A stretch of 64,000 nt of DNA. Origin: CAMLDH01 sp966250375 (GTDB lineage: Bacteria; Pseudomonadota; Gammaproteobacteria; Burkholderiales; Burkholderiaceae_D). Position numbers and translations under genes: made by a program. How positions within the stretch are numbered: the stretch's first letter is position 1; the number at the start of each line of letters is the position of its first letter. The stretch is from NCBI GenBank assembly GCA_966250375.1, contig CBINHE010000006.1, forward strand, positions 1-64,000, in the 5' to 3' direction. This document shows, one piece after another, positions 17,976 to 27,810 of the stretch. Under the pieces are notes generated by a model that saw nothing but the letters and a program-made list of their open reading frames with translations, was not told the origin of the DNA and ran no database searches.

Positions 17976-18329
17976 GAGTACAGGTCTTTCTCTCGTCGAG
18001 ATAAAAGCGTCCGTATTTTGATTGGTATCCCCGGCTAATGTTTCAGCGAGGGACGGCTGTTTGCGCAAGTGAAATATCAGGGTACACCATGTCGATGCAT
18101 GCATGTTGCAAGTCGGCGTTGTTTATTGTATTGGCAAGAAATCACTTCCGGAAAGATTTATTTGTACGGCGCATTGCGTCAACTGACGAGAGGCTCAGCG
18201 AGCTTGTATTTTTGTTATGGATCAATCTTTGCACCCCGTTTGCCTTTTACTCTCTAGTTTGGTAGTCGGTCTGAATGAGGCCACCGGATAAAGAGAGGGG
18301 GCGCATCCAGGCTACATCCCTGCGACGAA
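17976..18329. other. Intergenic region before the acyl-CoA ligase
   Basis: About 350 bases between the divergently oriented DUF4404-like and ligase genes. Short open frames (for example 18038-18265 plus) have no family features. It probably holds both promoters. Confidence 0.4.
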
Positions 18330-20057
18330 ATGATGGTTCCATTATCAAGTGCCCCAACCGATCCCTATCCGGCGCGCGGAGTTCTGCACCGGCGAGGAGA
18401 GAACGCTGCGCCGGCATGCAGCCTTGCTGACATCGTTGAAGAATACGCGGTCGCCTATCCGGATATGGCGGCAGCTGAATACTTCGGCGCCACGTATACC
18501 TATACGGCCATCAATCGCTGGGCTAATCGCTTGGCGAATGCGCTGCGTGCGCGGGGCGCGCAACAGGGAGACGTGATCGGACTCCATCTTCCAAACACGC
18601 CGCAATACCTGATCAGCCTGATCGCCGCATCCAAGCTGGGCTGTCCCGTCACAGGCATTTCGCCGTTGCTCACTGCAGCGGAGGCCCGTTATCAGATCAA
18701 CGATGCGGGTGTGCGTCATTTGCTGTCGCTGGATCGGTTGTATGCATCGGCGATACAGTCCTCGCACGGAGAGTTCCCGCAGGTGCGCAGCGTATTCGTT
18801 ACTGGCCCGCTCGATTTTCTGCCGTCATGGAAGCGCCTGCTGGCGTATGCACTAAAGAAGGTGTTGCGGGTGGCATGGCAGCCGCTTGCGGGAATCAGGA
18901 CCGAGGCGCTGATGCCGGTATTGCGGCGAGCAGGAGCCGATAGGGCATACACGCCGATTGCGGAAGACGATACGGTGTATATCCAGTACACCGGCGGTAC
19001 CACCGGCTTGCCAAAAGGCGCTGAACTATCGCTGCGGAATGTGCATTCAAATGTCGATCAGTTGCGCTCTTTCTTGCCCGGCATTGAGGGGAAAACGCTC
19101 GCTTCGGCGTTTCCAATGTTTCACGCGGCTGGACTCGGCACTACTCTGGTGGCACTGCATTACCGGGTATGCCAATTGCTGATTCCCAATCCGCGCGACA
19201 TGACGCATTTCATCGCACAGATCAAAAAGCGCCCACCGGCGATGATGGCCAATGTACCGTTGCTGTATCAAAAATTGATGGAGCAGCAGAGTTTTCGGGA
19301 CGTGGATTTTTCGCAATTGGAGGTCGCGTTTTCCGGTGCTGCACCGTTTGCACCGGATGCCATCCGCCGACTGGAACAGATCATCGGCCGCGGCAAACTG
19401 TGCGAAGGTTACGGCATGACCGAGGCGACGACTTTCATCACCATGAACCCGATAGGAAAGACAAAGATCGGCACGGTGGGAACGCCGATGCCAGACTGCG
19501 AGTTGCGTATCGTCAATGCTGAAACCGGAACACACGACATGCCGCCGGGCGAACCGGGTGAAATCATCGTGAGCGGACCGCAGGTGATGAAGGGCTATCG
19601 CAACCAGCCGGAAGAAACCGCGAAGGCGATACGCGTGCTTGGTGGGCGACGCTGGCTGTATACCGGCGATATCGGTTTTCTGGATGCGGATGGTTACTTG
19701 ACGATCTGCGACCGCGTAAAGGATATGCTGATTGTTGGAGGATTCAAGGTGTTTTCGCTGGAGGTCGAGAGCAAGCTGAAGGAGTTGCCATGCATCGCCT
19801 CGAGTGCATTGATCGGCAGGCCAGATCCGCGCCGCCCCGGTAACGATATCATCAGACTTTTTGTGCAGCTGTCCATTCAGGCCAGCCGCAGCGATCCGGA
19901 TCAATGGCGCGATGAAATCCTGCGCTTTTGCCGTCAGAATCTGGCACCGTACAAGATACCCAGGGATATCGAGTTTCTGGACACGATGCCATTGACGTCA
20001 TTGGGGAAGATCGACAAGAAGGCGTTGCGCCGGCAAATCGATTTCAGAAATCGTTGA
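18330..20057 (+). CDS. AMP-dependent acyl-CoA synthetase/ligase
   Basis: An ANL-superfamily enzyme that activates a carboxylic acid (probably a fatty acid) with ATP and CoA. The 575-residue protein has the P-loop-like motif YIQYTGGTTGLPKGAELS (about residues 216-233). It also has the A5 motif EGYGMTEATTF (about 363-373), the A7 motif WLYTGDIGFLDADGYL, the A8 hinge CDRVKDMLIVGGFKV, and near the C-terminus the catalytic lysine segment PLTSLGKIDKKALR. It resembles long-chain-fatty-acid CoA ligases of the FadD/LcfB type; the substrate cannot be read from sequence. Two adjacent ATGs (18330, 18333) are possible. Confidence 0.9.
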   Translation: MMVPLSSAPTDPYPARGVLHRRGENAAPACSLADIVEEYAVAYPDMAAAEYFGATYTYTAINRWANRLANALRARGAQQGDVIGLHLPNTPQYLISLIAASKLGCPVTGISPLLTAAEARYQINDAGVRHLLSLDRLYASAIQSSHGEFPQVRSVFVTGPLDFLPSWKRLLAYALKKVLRVAWQPLAGIRTEALMPVLRRAGADRAYTPIAEDDTVYIQYTGGTTGLPKGAELSLRNVHSNVDQLRSFLPGIEGKTLASAFPMFHAAGLGTTLVALHYRVCQLLIPNPRDMTHFIAQIKKRPPAMMANVPLLYQKLMEQQSFRDVDFSQLEVAFSGAAPFAPDAIRRLEQIIGRGKLCEGYGMTEATTFITMNPIGKTKIGTVGTPMPDCELRIVNAETGTHDMPPGEPGEIIVSGPQVMKGYRNQPEETAKAIRVLGGRRWLYTGDIGFLDADGYLTICDRVKDMLIVGGFKVFSLEVESKLKELPCIASSALIGRPDPRRPGNDIIRLFVQLSIQASRSDPDQWRDEILRFCRQNLAPYKIPRDIEFLDTMPLTSLGKIDKKALRRQIDFRNR

Positions 20058-20128
20058 TTTTTGATTGGCGAAATGGCCTGCATATTGCACTGGCGCCGAG
20101 GCTTCAACATCGAAGCGGGATGTGCTGC

Positions 20129-20590
20129 TCATCCGCGTACATGCGCTTCTCGCTTGCGTTCGCTTTCAATCGCCTGCACAAAGCCGCGCAGTTCCTCGGC
20201 GGCGATTTCCAGTAGATCGTCCAATGTCACGATACCGATCAATACCTCTTGTTCCGTGGTGATGGGTATGCGCCGCACGCCGTGGCGGCGCATCAGACCC
20301 AGGACGTCGTGTACTGAATCTTCGGCGCGAGCCGTAACGAGGCCGCTGCTCATGACGTCCGCGACGCGCAAGGTTTGCGCATTGAAGTCGCGCGCCACTA
20401 CCGCAACGACGATATCGCGGTCGGTCAACATGCCGATGACGACGCGGCCATTGTCCATTTCTTCGACCACAACGAGACTGCCGACGTGCTCCTCGAGCAT
20501 GAGACGCGCGGCTTCGGCGACGCTCATGTGTTTATAGGCGAAAACCACCGCCCGGTTGCAGATTCCGCCGACATTCAACTTCTCTCCCAT
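20129..20590 (-). CDS. CBS-domain pair protein
   Basis: A 153-residue protein of two CBS motifs: CBS1 at about 10-65 (YKHMSVAEAARLMLEEHVGSLVVV, then VIGMLTDRDIVVAVV) and CBS2 at about 78-130 (SSGLVTARAEDSVHDVLGLMRRHGVRRIPI, then LIGIVTLDDLLEIAAEEL). ATG 20590 is fixed by AAGGAG six nt upstream. The gene is convergent with the acyl-CoA ligase and divergent from the PRPP synthetase. Its role is probably sensing of adenine nucleotides; the partner is unknown. Confidence 0.88.
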   Translation of the reverse strand: MGEKLNVGGICNRAVVFAYKHMSVAEAARLMLEEHVGSLVVVEEMDNGRVVIGMLTDRDIVVAVVARDFNAQTLRVADVMSSGLVTARAEDSVHDVLGLMRRHGVRRIPITTEQEVLIGIVTLDDLLEIAAEELRGFVQAIESERKREAHVRG

Positions 20591-20818
20591 GCTTGGCTCC
20601 TTGCATTGGATGGAAATGACATTCAAGTTTGCGCTTGCCGGATTGCGCGGAATTGAGATAGCTCAAGCATTCCGGCGCCAACGTTTGGCATGGTGTCGAT
20701 GGCACATGTATCGTGCATGTTTTGGAACTTGCCCCGCTCCATGATAATCAAAATAATCGATGGAGGCGCCGGCTTCCAGCAGGGCAACGCCGTTGACGTC
20801 AAGCGAAAGAACGAGTCC

Positions 20819-21805
20819 ATGCTAGACAACGAATTGAGTCTTTTTGCGCTGAACAGCAGTCAGGTATTCGGCCAACAGGTGAGCCAGCGGCTTGGCGTTG
20901 ATTTGAGCCCGCACGAGGAACGCGAGTTCGAGGATGATGAGCATAAGGCGCGCCCTTTGGTCAGCGTGCGCGGAAAAAATGTTTTCGTCATCCAGTCGCT
21001 ATATTCCGATCCTCAGCAAAGCGGCAACGACAAGCTGTGCCGGTTGCTGTTTTTCATCGGCGCACTGAAGGACGCCGCCGCTGCGCGCGTCACTGCGGTC
21101 GTTCCTTATCTGGCGTATGCGCGCAAGGACCGCAAGACAAAGCCGCGCGATCCGGTCACCACGCGTTATGTCGCCGCGTTGTTCGAAGCGGTGGGTACCG
21201 ATGCGGTCGTGACGATGGATGTGCATAACCTTGCGGCATTCCAGAATGCGTTCCGCTGCAGTACCGAACATCTCGAAGCCAACAAGCTGTTCGTCAAGTA
21301 TTTCGCCCCCTTGCTGAAGGATAGGGATGTGGTCGTCGTTGCGCCGGATGCTGGCGGAATCAAGCGTGCCGATCGGTTCAGGCAACTGTTGAGCGAGCTC
21401 CTTGGCAAGCCGGTCGGGGCGGCCTTCGCGGAGAAATACCGCAGTAGCGGCGTAGTCAGTGGCGATATGCTGGCGGGGGATGTCAATGGAAAGGATGCCA
21501 TCATCATCGATGATCTGATCAGTACCGGCACGACGATTGTCCGCACTGCCAGGACATGCCATTCCTTGGGAGCAGTCAGGGTATTTGCAGTGGCAACGCA
21601 TGCCTTGTTCATGGGCGATGCGAATGTCGTGTTGGACGATGCGGCGTTGGAACGGATCGTCATTGCCGATACAGTGCCGCCATTCAGGCTGGAGGAGGGC
21701 GCGGTGAAAGCGAAAGTCGCCCTGTTAAGCAGCGCTGCACTGTTTGCCGAAGCGATCTATCGCATTCATGTCGGGGGCTCCATCACAGAGTTGATGGAGT
21801 CCTGA
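20819..21805 (+). CDS. Ribose-phosphate pyrophosphokinase (PRPP synthetase)
   Basis: Makes PRPP from ribose 5-phosphate and ATP for nucleotide and NAD synthesis. The 328-residue product shows YLAYARKDRKTKPRDPVTTRYVA (ATP-binding region, about residues 96-118), VTMDVHNLAAFQNAF (about 131-145), VVAPDAGGIKRADRF and the PRPP loop IIIDDLISTGTTIVRTA (about 220-236). It differs enough from typical housekeeping Prs (a longer N-terminus and YLAYARKDRKTK instead of YFGYARQDRK) to suggest a second, accessory enzyme. The nearby nicotinate phosphoribosyltransferase remnant, a PRPP user, supports an NAD-related context. Confidence 0.9.
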   Translation: MLDNELSLFALNSSQVFGQQVSQRLGVDLSPHEEREFEDDEHKARPLVSVRGKNVFVIQSLYSDPQQSGNDKLCRLLFFIGALKDAAAARVTAVVPYLAYARKDRKTKPRDPVTTRYVAALFEAVGTDAVVTMDVHNLAAFQNAFRCSTEHLEANKLFVKYFAPLLKDRDVVVVAPDAGGIKRADRFRQLLSELLGKPVGAAFAEKYRSSGVVSGDMLAGDVNGKDAIIIDDLISTGTTIVRTARTCHSLGAVRVFAVATHALFMGDANVVLDDAALERIVIADTVPPFRLEEGAVKAKVALLSSAALFAEAIYRIHVGGSITELMES

Positions 21806-21901
21806 GTCAGAGTCGGCATAAGTGCCCGGTCAAAATATTATGCTGTCCCGCACAACGCAAAATTCATTCAAATATATGCCAGCCGATGCTAGAATCCGCC
21901 G

Positions 21902-22303
21902 ATGGGAATGAACAAAGCAACACGACAATTTGCCGCATGGATCGCATGTTTCGCGATCTTGCTGGCGTCGCTTGCACCATCGGTTTCCCATGCCATGGCA
22001 GCGACGACAGGCTCCGGGATGTCTTGGGCGGAAATTTGTTCAATCGCTGGTCCCAAGCTCATTAAAGTGGCTGACAGCCAGGATCCCGTCAAGTCATCCG
22101 CTCCCGCCGAAAAAACCCTGCATTTCGAGCATTGCCCCTTCTGCTTCAGCCATGGAGGGACGTTCGGTTTGCCACCCACCGCCGCGTTCGCCTTTCCCGT
22201 CGCAAGCAGTTTTCAAGCATTCCCACCGCTCTTCTACCAGTCGCCGCGTCCGCTTTCCATATGGGCCGCCGCGCAGTCTCGCGCCCCTCCTTTCTCTTCC
22301 TGA
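21902..22303 (+). CDS. DUF2946 family protein
   Basis: A 133-residue exported or membrane-anchored protein. A hydrophobic N-terminal segment (FAAWIACFAILLASLAPSVSHA, residues 11-32) looks like a signal peptide. The DUF2946 hallmark HFEHCPFCFSHGGTFGLPP (about 79-97), with its Cys-x-x-Cys and His residues, suggests metal or redox contact. DUF2946 genes are often found beside TonB-dependent receptors and PepSY proteins, as here. Biochemical function is unknown. ATG 21908 is an alternative start. Confidence 0.8.
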   Translation: MGMNKATRQFAAWIACFAILLASLAPSVSHAMAATTGSGMSWAEICSIAGPKLIKVADSQDPVKSSAPAEKTLHFEHCPFCFSHGGTFGLPPTAAFAFPVASSFQAFPPLFYQSPRPLSIWAAAQSRAPPFSS

Positions 22304-22376
22304 TTGTTGCTGAGTGCCGATAAGTGCGTATCCGCGCGAGGTTCGGCTTGTTCTCATTTCGACACAGGATGTTGCC

Positions 22377-22583
22377 ATGTCAACCAGACTCAAGGTCGTC
22401 ACTGCGCTTAGCATTGTCGCGGTCACGATCACTGGCGTGCTTGCTTACAGCGTTCATAACCGATTTATTTCGGTATTCATTGCCTTGCCTGACGAACCAG
22501 CAAGAATGCTGCTTGTTCCCATTCCGTCCGCAGTCGAACGGCCGGGCGATTCCGCTTGCTGCAAGAACGCGGATCGTCCATGA
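22377..22583 (+). CDS. Small membrane protein upstream of tonB
   Basis: A 68-residue frame with one hydrophobic segment (VVTALSIVAVTITGVLAYSV, about residues 7-26) and a C-terminal half containing a Cys-Cys pair near the end. ACAGGAT lies 6 nt upstream of the ATG. Its stop overlaps the tonB start in an ATGA arrangement, which suggests translational coupling. I do not recognise a family. Confidence 0.55.
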   Translation: MSTRLKVVTALSIVAVTITGVLAYSVHNRFISVFIALPDEPARMLLVPIPSAVERPGDSACCKNADRP

Positions 22584-23284
22584 ACGCAATGGCCGCCGCT
22601 ATGCTTCAACGGCAGGATGACTGGAAAGAGCCGCTCGTTTGGCATGTGCTCAAGTTCGCTCTTGTCTTCGGATTGCACATCGCGATTGTGGCGTGGATAG
22701 CGCATGCGCAGTTCAACACGCAGCCGGCGTCGGTGCCTGTACCCGTCCGTCTGGATGTGCGAATCTTTGAAGCGCCTCCGCCTTCAGCACCGGAAGTGCC
22801 GAAACCCGTTACTGAACCGCCGAAACCATTGCCGCCAGCTGCAAGACCGGTGGCTCGCCGCCCCGAACCGGTCGCGCCGCCGCCCGTGCTGGCTGCGGCC
22901 TCAAAAGCCGTTCCTGCTCCGGAAACGTTCGCGGTGCCAGCACAACAACCGTCCGTGTCGCCCAATGCAGCGGCGTCTGCGGCACCTGCGTCAGTCCCTG
23001 TGGCTGCCGCCCGCTTCGACGCCGACTATCTGCAAAACCCCGCGCCCGCCTATCCGGCCATGTCGCGCAGATTGCAAGAGGAAGGCAAGGTTTTGCTACA
23101 GGTGAAGGTTACGGCGACCGGTACGGCGGAACACGTTCAAATCAAGCAAGGCAGCGGCTATCCCCGCCTGGACGAAGCTGCGCTTAACACGGTCCGGCAG
23201 TGGCGTTTCATACCGGCGCGACGCGGCGACGAAGCGGTCGCCGCCAGCGTTGTGGTGCCGATCGTTTTTCGGCTGGATAGTTGA
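22580..23284 (+). CDS. tonB: Energy transducer TonB
   Basis: Couples the proton-motive force of the inner membrane to outer-membrane receptors. The 234-residue protein has an N-terminal membrane anchor (about residues 25-44, FALVFGLHIAIVAWIAHA). A long Pro-rich periplasmic spacer follows (about 55-150, PPPSAPEVPKPVTEPPKPLPP and similar), then a C-terminal TonB domain (about 155-232) with YPAMSRRLQEEGKVLLQV, GYPRLDEAALNTVRQWRF and VVPIVFRL. ATG 22580 overlaps the stop of the preceding small gene. No exbB or exbD is adjacent, so the energising complex must come from elsewhere. Confidence 0.92.
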   Translation: MNAMAAAMLQRQDDWKEPLVWHVLKFALVFGLHIAIVAWIAHAQFNTQPASVPVPVRLDVRIFEAPPPSAPEVPKPVTEPPKPLPPAARPVARRPEPVAPPPVLAAASKAVPAPETFAVPAQQPSVSPNAAASAAPASVPVAAARFDADYLQNPAPAYPAMSRRLQEEGKVLLQVKVTATGTAEHVQIKQGSGYPRLDEAALNTVRQWRFIPARRGDEAVAASVVVPIVFRLDS

Positions 23285-23343
23285 GTCCCATGCCATTGCA
23301 ACAAATGCAAACACCAATAAATAAATCAACTTTGGGAGATTTC

Positions 23344-25629
23344 ATGACATTCCGTTTCAAGCCGATCACCGCATCCTTGCTGGCAGCGCTATCGGCCGGC
23401 GCATTCGCGCAGCAGGCGTCGGAAGCGCCGGTAAAAACACTCGGCACCGTGACCGTCACCAGCGGCCAGCCGACATCGTTGCCGACGCAAATTCCCACCA
23501 CCATCGAAGGCATCACCGGCCAGCAGGTGGAAGACACGATCAACGCATTCGATAGCGAAGACGCGCTAAAGTATTTTCCCAGCCTGAACGTGCGCAAGCG
23601 CTACATCGGCGACTATGACCATGCGGTACTCGCCAGCCGTGCTTCCGGTACGGGTAACAGCGCCCGTTCGCTGGTCTATGCCGATGGTATATTGCTCTCC
23701 AACTTGCTGGGCAACGGCGCGACCTACACGCCGCGCTGGGGATTGGTCACACCGGAAGAGATCGAGCGCGTCGATGTGCTGTATGGTCCCTTTTCTGCCG
23801 CGTATCCGGGCAACTCGGTGGGGGCCGTGGTGGATTATGTGACGCGCATGCCGAAGCAATTCGAAGGTCACGCCAAGGTATCCGGTTTCAGCCAAGGCTA
23901 TAAACAATACGGTACCGATGCCACTTATACCGGCAAGCAGGCCAGTGCTTCGCTGGGTAACAAGAGTGGCGACTGGTCCTGGTGGCTGGCCGTCAATCGG
24001 CTCGACAGCAACGGTCAGCCGATCGCATTTGCCAACAAACTAGTAAGTGAGGGCACCGTTGGCAATGCAGGTATGCCGGTGACGGGTGCCATCGTCGACA
24101 AAAACCCAAAGAACCATGACTGGGTGATCCTGGGTTCGACCAATCAAGTCCACACGGTTCAGGACCATGCCAAGGTGAAACTGGCATATGACTTCTCGCC
24201 TGCCGTGCGTGCCAGCTATACCTTGGGTTGGTGGAGCAACGACGCGACGCGCGCTTCCGAAACCTATTTGCGCGATGCCTCGGGCAATCCAGTCTACCGC
24301 GGTAACGTTAACATCAATGGTCGTCAATATGCGCTGGCTGCTTCCGATTTTGCCTCCAGCAGGGGAACACTGGAGCATGTGATGCATGGCCTGTCCGTGA
24401 AGAGCCATACGAAGGGGATATGGGACTGGGAAATTGCTGCCAGCCTGTACGATTACACGAAGGATCTGGTGCGTTCTCCAACGGTGACGCTGCCAGATGC
24501 CAATGCGGGTGGCGCCGGACGCATCACGGATATGAACGGCACCGGCTGGAATGCCTTGGCGCTGAAGGGAACTTGGCGCCCGGACGGCATCCAGGGGGCG
24601 CATGTGGTGGACATGGGGTATCAACGCGACAGCTACAAGCTGCGCACCTTGGTATCCAATACCGCCGACTGGATCAACGGCGGCGCTGGGACGCGTTTTT
24701 CCGCCTTCAATGGCAATACCGAGCTGAACAGCCTGTACGCGCAGGACACCTGGCGTCTGGCGCCGGAATGGAAAACCACGCTTGGGGGGCGTTTGGAGCA
24801 ATGGCGCGCATTCGAGGGCACAGTATCGGATGTGGCCAGCACGCTGCCATTCGGCGAACGCAAGGAAACGCACTTCTCGCCCAAGGCCGCAATCGCTTTC
24901 CAGGCATCGCCGCAATGGGCATTGAAAGCATCGCTGGGACGCGCGATACGCATGCCAACCGTTGCCGAGTTGTACCAGGGGTCAATTTCAACCAATGCTA
25001 TCGTCAACAACGACCCCAACCTGAAACCGGAAAAATCATGGACCAGCGAACTGACTGCCGAGCGCGATCTGGGCAATGGCGTACTGCGCGCCACGCTATT
25101 CCACGAAGATACGCGCGACGCGCTGTACTCGCAAACCAACGTGGCGGCTTCTACTAATGTCACCACCATCCAGAACGTCGATCAAATTCGCACCACGGGC
25201 CTGGAGCTCGCGTACCAGGCCAACGATGTCGGCCTGCGCGGGCTGGACCTGATGAGCAGCCTGACCTATGCGGATTCCACCATCGTGAAGAACGACAAGT
25301 TCCCCGATAGCGTCGGCAAGTGGCAGCCACGCGTACCGAAGTGGCGAGCCAACTTTCTCGCGTCCTACCATCCTGATGATAAATGGGCCTATACCTTCGG
25401 CGCACGCTATAGCGGCAAACAATACGGCACGCTGGACAACAGCGATCCGAATGGCGCGACTTACACCGGTGTCAGCAGCTACTTTGTGACCGACGTGCGT
25501 GTGCGTTACCAAGTGACCAAGCGATGGACCGCATCTTTGGGCATCGACAATCTGAACAATGCCAAGTACTGGGCATACCATCCTTACACTCAGCGTACGA
25601 TCGTCGCCGAGCTGAAATTCGATCTATGA
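23344..25629 (+). CDS. TonB-dependent outer-membrane receptor
   Basis: A 761-residue receptor of the outer membrane. A signal peptide (about 1-22, cleavage after AFAQ) precedes a TonB-box-like VKTLGTVTVTSG. The plug domain (about 45-170) has the conserved VDVLYGPFSAAYPGNSVGAVVDYVTR. The beta-barrel includes the TonB-receptor segment ALKASLGRAIRMPTVAELYQG and ends WAYHPYTQRTIVAELKFDL. GGGAG lies upstream of ATG 23344. The ligand is not evident; neighbours (DUF2946, TonB, a second receptor, PepSY protein) point to siderophore or metal uptake. Confidence 0.9.
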   Translation: MTFRFKPITASLLAALSAGAFAQQASEAPVKTLGTVTVTSGQPTSLPTQIPTTIEGITGQQVEDTINAFDSEDALKYFPSLNVRKRYIGDYDHAVLASRASGTGNSARSLVYADGILLSNLLGNGATYTPRWGLVTPEEIERVDVLYGPFSAAYPGNSVGAVVDYVTRMPKQFEGHAKVSGFSQGYKQYGTDATYTGKQASASLGNKSGDWSWWLAVNRLDSNGQPIAFANKLVSEGTVGNAGMPVTGAIVDKNPKNHDWVILGSTNQVHTVQDHAKVKLAYDFSPAVRASYTLGWWSNDATRASETYLRDASGNPVYRGNVNINGRQYALAASDFASSRGTLEHVMHGLSVKSHTKGIWDWEIAASLYDYTKDLVRSPTVTLPDANAGGAGRITDMNGTGWNALALKGTWRPDGIQGAHVVDMGYQRDSYKLRTLVSNTADWINGGAGTRFSAFNGNTELNSLYAQDTWRLAPEWKTTLGGRLEQWRAFEGTVSDVASTLPFGERKETHFSPKAAIAFQASPQWALKASLGRAIRMPTVAELYQGSISTNAIVNNDPNLKPEKSWTSELTAERDLGNGVLRATLFHEDTRDALYSQTNVAASTNVTTIQNVDQIRTTGLELAYQANDVGLRGLDLMSSLTYADSTIVKNDKFPDSVGKWQPRVPKWRANFLASYHPDDKWAYTFGARYSGKQYGTLDNSDPNGATYTGVSSYFVTDVRVRYQVTKRWTASLGIDNLNNAKYWAYHPYTQRTIVAELKFDL

Positions 25630-25664
25630 ACAGGCGATGCATGATCGCAATAAATAAAGGGAAC

Positions 25665-27794
25665 ATGAAAATGAAGTTGAGCCACAAACCGCTCTATGTC
25701 GCCTTGATCGCCGCTCTGGCGGAACTGGGCAATGTGGCATATGCAGCCAATGACGAGCCGGTTCTGGATGAGGTCGTCGTATCCGGTTCGAGGGCTACAA
25801 CCAAGCTGTCGGAAACGCCTCAAGCAATCGGCGCGGTGAAAAACGATGTCCTCAAGCGCGACAAGCCGAAAACGATGGGCGAGGTCATAAACCGCATTCC
25901 GGGCGTGTACTGGAACGATCTTGGCAACGAGCAGCACAGCATGAGTATTCGCCAGCCGATCGGCACCAACGCGGTGTACCAGTATCTGGAAGACGGCATT
26001 CCGATTCGCCCGCTCGGCGTGTTCAATCACAATTCGCTGAATGAAATGAATCTGGCCGGCACCGACAGCGTGGAGGTGGTGAAGGGCCCGGCGTCGTCCC
26101 TGTATGGCAGCAACGCAGTAGGCGGCGCGGTGAATTTTCTGACGGCTGCTCCATCGCGCGCACCCTACGCAAGCATCGGCGTTCGTCATGACAATACCGC
26201 TGGCTTCACACGTTACGATACGGCTCTCAGCAATACCTGGGACAAGCTTGGTCTGCGTTTTTCGCATTACAGTTCGCGCCGTACTGAAAACAACTGGCAG
26301 GAATACAGCCGTGGCAGCAAGGACTCGTTCTCGCTGCGCGGCGACTATGCGCTGAGCGTGTCATCCCAGTTGCGCGCGACGCTGGTGCATACCGACCTTG
26401 ATGCCGCGATGACCGGCGGCCTGTTTGAAGACGATTACCGGAACAATCCGGGCAAAAGCATCAACACTTTCACCTATCGCAAGGATAAAACCACGCGCGC
26501 CAATCTGGCGTGGGAAGGGGAAACCACGCACAACGGTATCAGTACCGTGACGTTGTTCAGCCGCAAAAACGATCACGGGCAAATCCCGAGTTATACGATC
26601 AGCAGCAGTTGCGTGTCGAACCTGTGCAAGGGCACAATCAATAACAACCATGTCGATTCGCTGGGCCTCGATGTCAAGCATCAGCAGGAATTCGACTGGC
26701 TGGGGTCGCGCCTGATCGCCGGCGTGTACCTGGATAAAAGTGACAACCCCTACGTCAGCGACAATCTGAGCATCGTCCGTGATCCGGTGACGGGTAAATA
26801 TGTTAGCTATGCGCTCTCCAGCGATCTCTTGGGTGTGCGAGATTATCAGACTGATATCAGCAACACCGCAGTGTTCGCGCAATGGGAATTTTCGCCGTTG
26901 GAAAAAATGCGCGTCGTGATCGGCGGCCGTTCCGATAGCATCCGTTATGACTTCAAAAACAATCTTGATCCGGCAGGCAGCCCCGACTTCGGCGCACCGA
27001 ATGAATCGCGCAGTTTTTCGCATTTCAGCCCCAAGGTTGGCGCGACCTATGCGCTTTCCAGGCAAGCCAGTGTGTACAGCAATATCAGCCAAGGCTTCAC
27101 GCCGCCCGAGGTGAGCCAGTTGTATGGCAAGACCGGCATCCCTGACCTGAAGCCGGCTACCTACAATAACTATGAACTCGGACTGCGCATGGCTTTCCTG
27201 AACGGCGCGCTGAAGCTCGACTCGGCGCTGTATCGCCTGGATGGGCGCGACACCATCGTCAGCTATACCGTCACGCCCGGCAACAGCGAGAACCGCAACG
27301 CCGGCCGCACACGTAGCCAGGGGCTGGAATTGGGATTGAACTACGATGCCGGCGCGTTCGATGTGCGCTTCGGTACCACGATCGCGACCCATCGCTTCTT
27401 GACATATCAAGTCTCCGGCGCGCTTGATTACAGCGGCAAGGATATGCCGCAGGCGCCGAGCGACATCACCACGGCTGAGATCGGCTACAAGCCGATGCAA
27501 GGCGCGCGCATTGCACTGGAGTTGGTGCATCAAGGCGAGTACTGGATGAATAACGCCAATACCGTGAAGTATCCCGGACACACGCTGCTGAACCTGCGCG
27601 GCAGCTACCAGTTCGCGAAGGGCTGGGAGGCGTGGCTGCAAGTGCGCAATCTGGCGGACAAACACTACGCTGATTCGGCGTCGAGTTCTTATTCCGGCGT
27701 AGGGACGTATTCGCCGAACACGCAGAACCAGTACACACCAGGCGCACCGCGCAGCGTCATGGTTGGCTTGGCATATGCCTTTGACGCCAAATAG
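25665..27794 (+). CDS. TonB-dependent siderophore/metal receptor
   Basis: A 709-residue outer-membrane receptor. The signal peptide (about 1-26, ending ANVAYA-like) is followed by a clear TonB box LDEVVVSGSR. The plug follows (about 45-165), with VINRIPGVYWNDLG and VEVVKGPASSLYGSNAVGGAVNFLT. The barrel contains SVYSNISQGFTPPEVSQLYG. Its end is SVMVGLAYAFDAK, with Phe four residues from the terminus rather than last. AAAGGGA precedes ATG 25665 by 3 nt. It lies 35 nt after the first receptor gene and likely in one operon. The PepSY gene downstream favours an iron-siderophore role. Confidence 0.9.
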   Translation: MKMKLSHKPLYVALIAALAELGNVAYAANDEPVLDEVVVSGSRATTKLSETPQAIGAVKNDVLKRDKPKTMGEVINRIPGVYWNDLGNEQHSMSIRQPIGTNAVYQYLEDGIPIRPLGVFNHNSLNEMNLAGTDSVEVVKGPASSLYGSNAVGGAVNFLTAAPSRAPYASIGVRHDNTAGFTRYDTALSNTWDKLGLRFSHYSSRRTENNWQEYSRGSKDSFSLRGDYALSVSSQLRATLVHTDLDAAMTGGLFEDDYRNNPGKSINTFTYRKDKTTRANLAWEGETTHNGISTVTLFSRKNDHGQIPSYTISSSCVSNLCKGTINNNHVDSLGLDVKHQQEFDWLGSRLIAGVYLDKSDNPYVSDNLSIVRDPVTGKYVSYALSSDLLGVRDYQTDISNTAVFAQWEFSPLEKMRVVIGGRSDSIRYDFKNNLDPAGSPDFGAPNESRSFSHFSPKVGATYALSRQASVYSNISQGFTPPEVSQLYGKTGIPDLKPATYNNYELGLRMAFLNGALKLDSALYRLDGRDTIVSYTVTPGNSENRNAGRTRSQGLELGLNYDAGAFDVRFGTTIATHRFLTYQVSGALDYSGKDMPQAPSDITTAEIGYKPMQGARIALELVHQGEYWMNNANTVKYPGHTLLNLRGSYQFAKGWEAWLQVRNLADKHYADSASSSYSGVGTYSPNTQNQYTPGAPRSVMVGLAYAFDAK

Positions 27795-27810
27795 CGATTT
27801 GGCATGGAGT

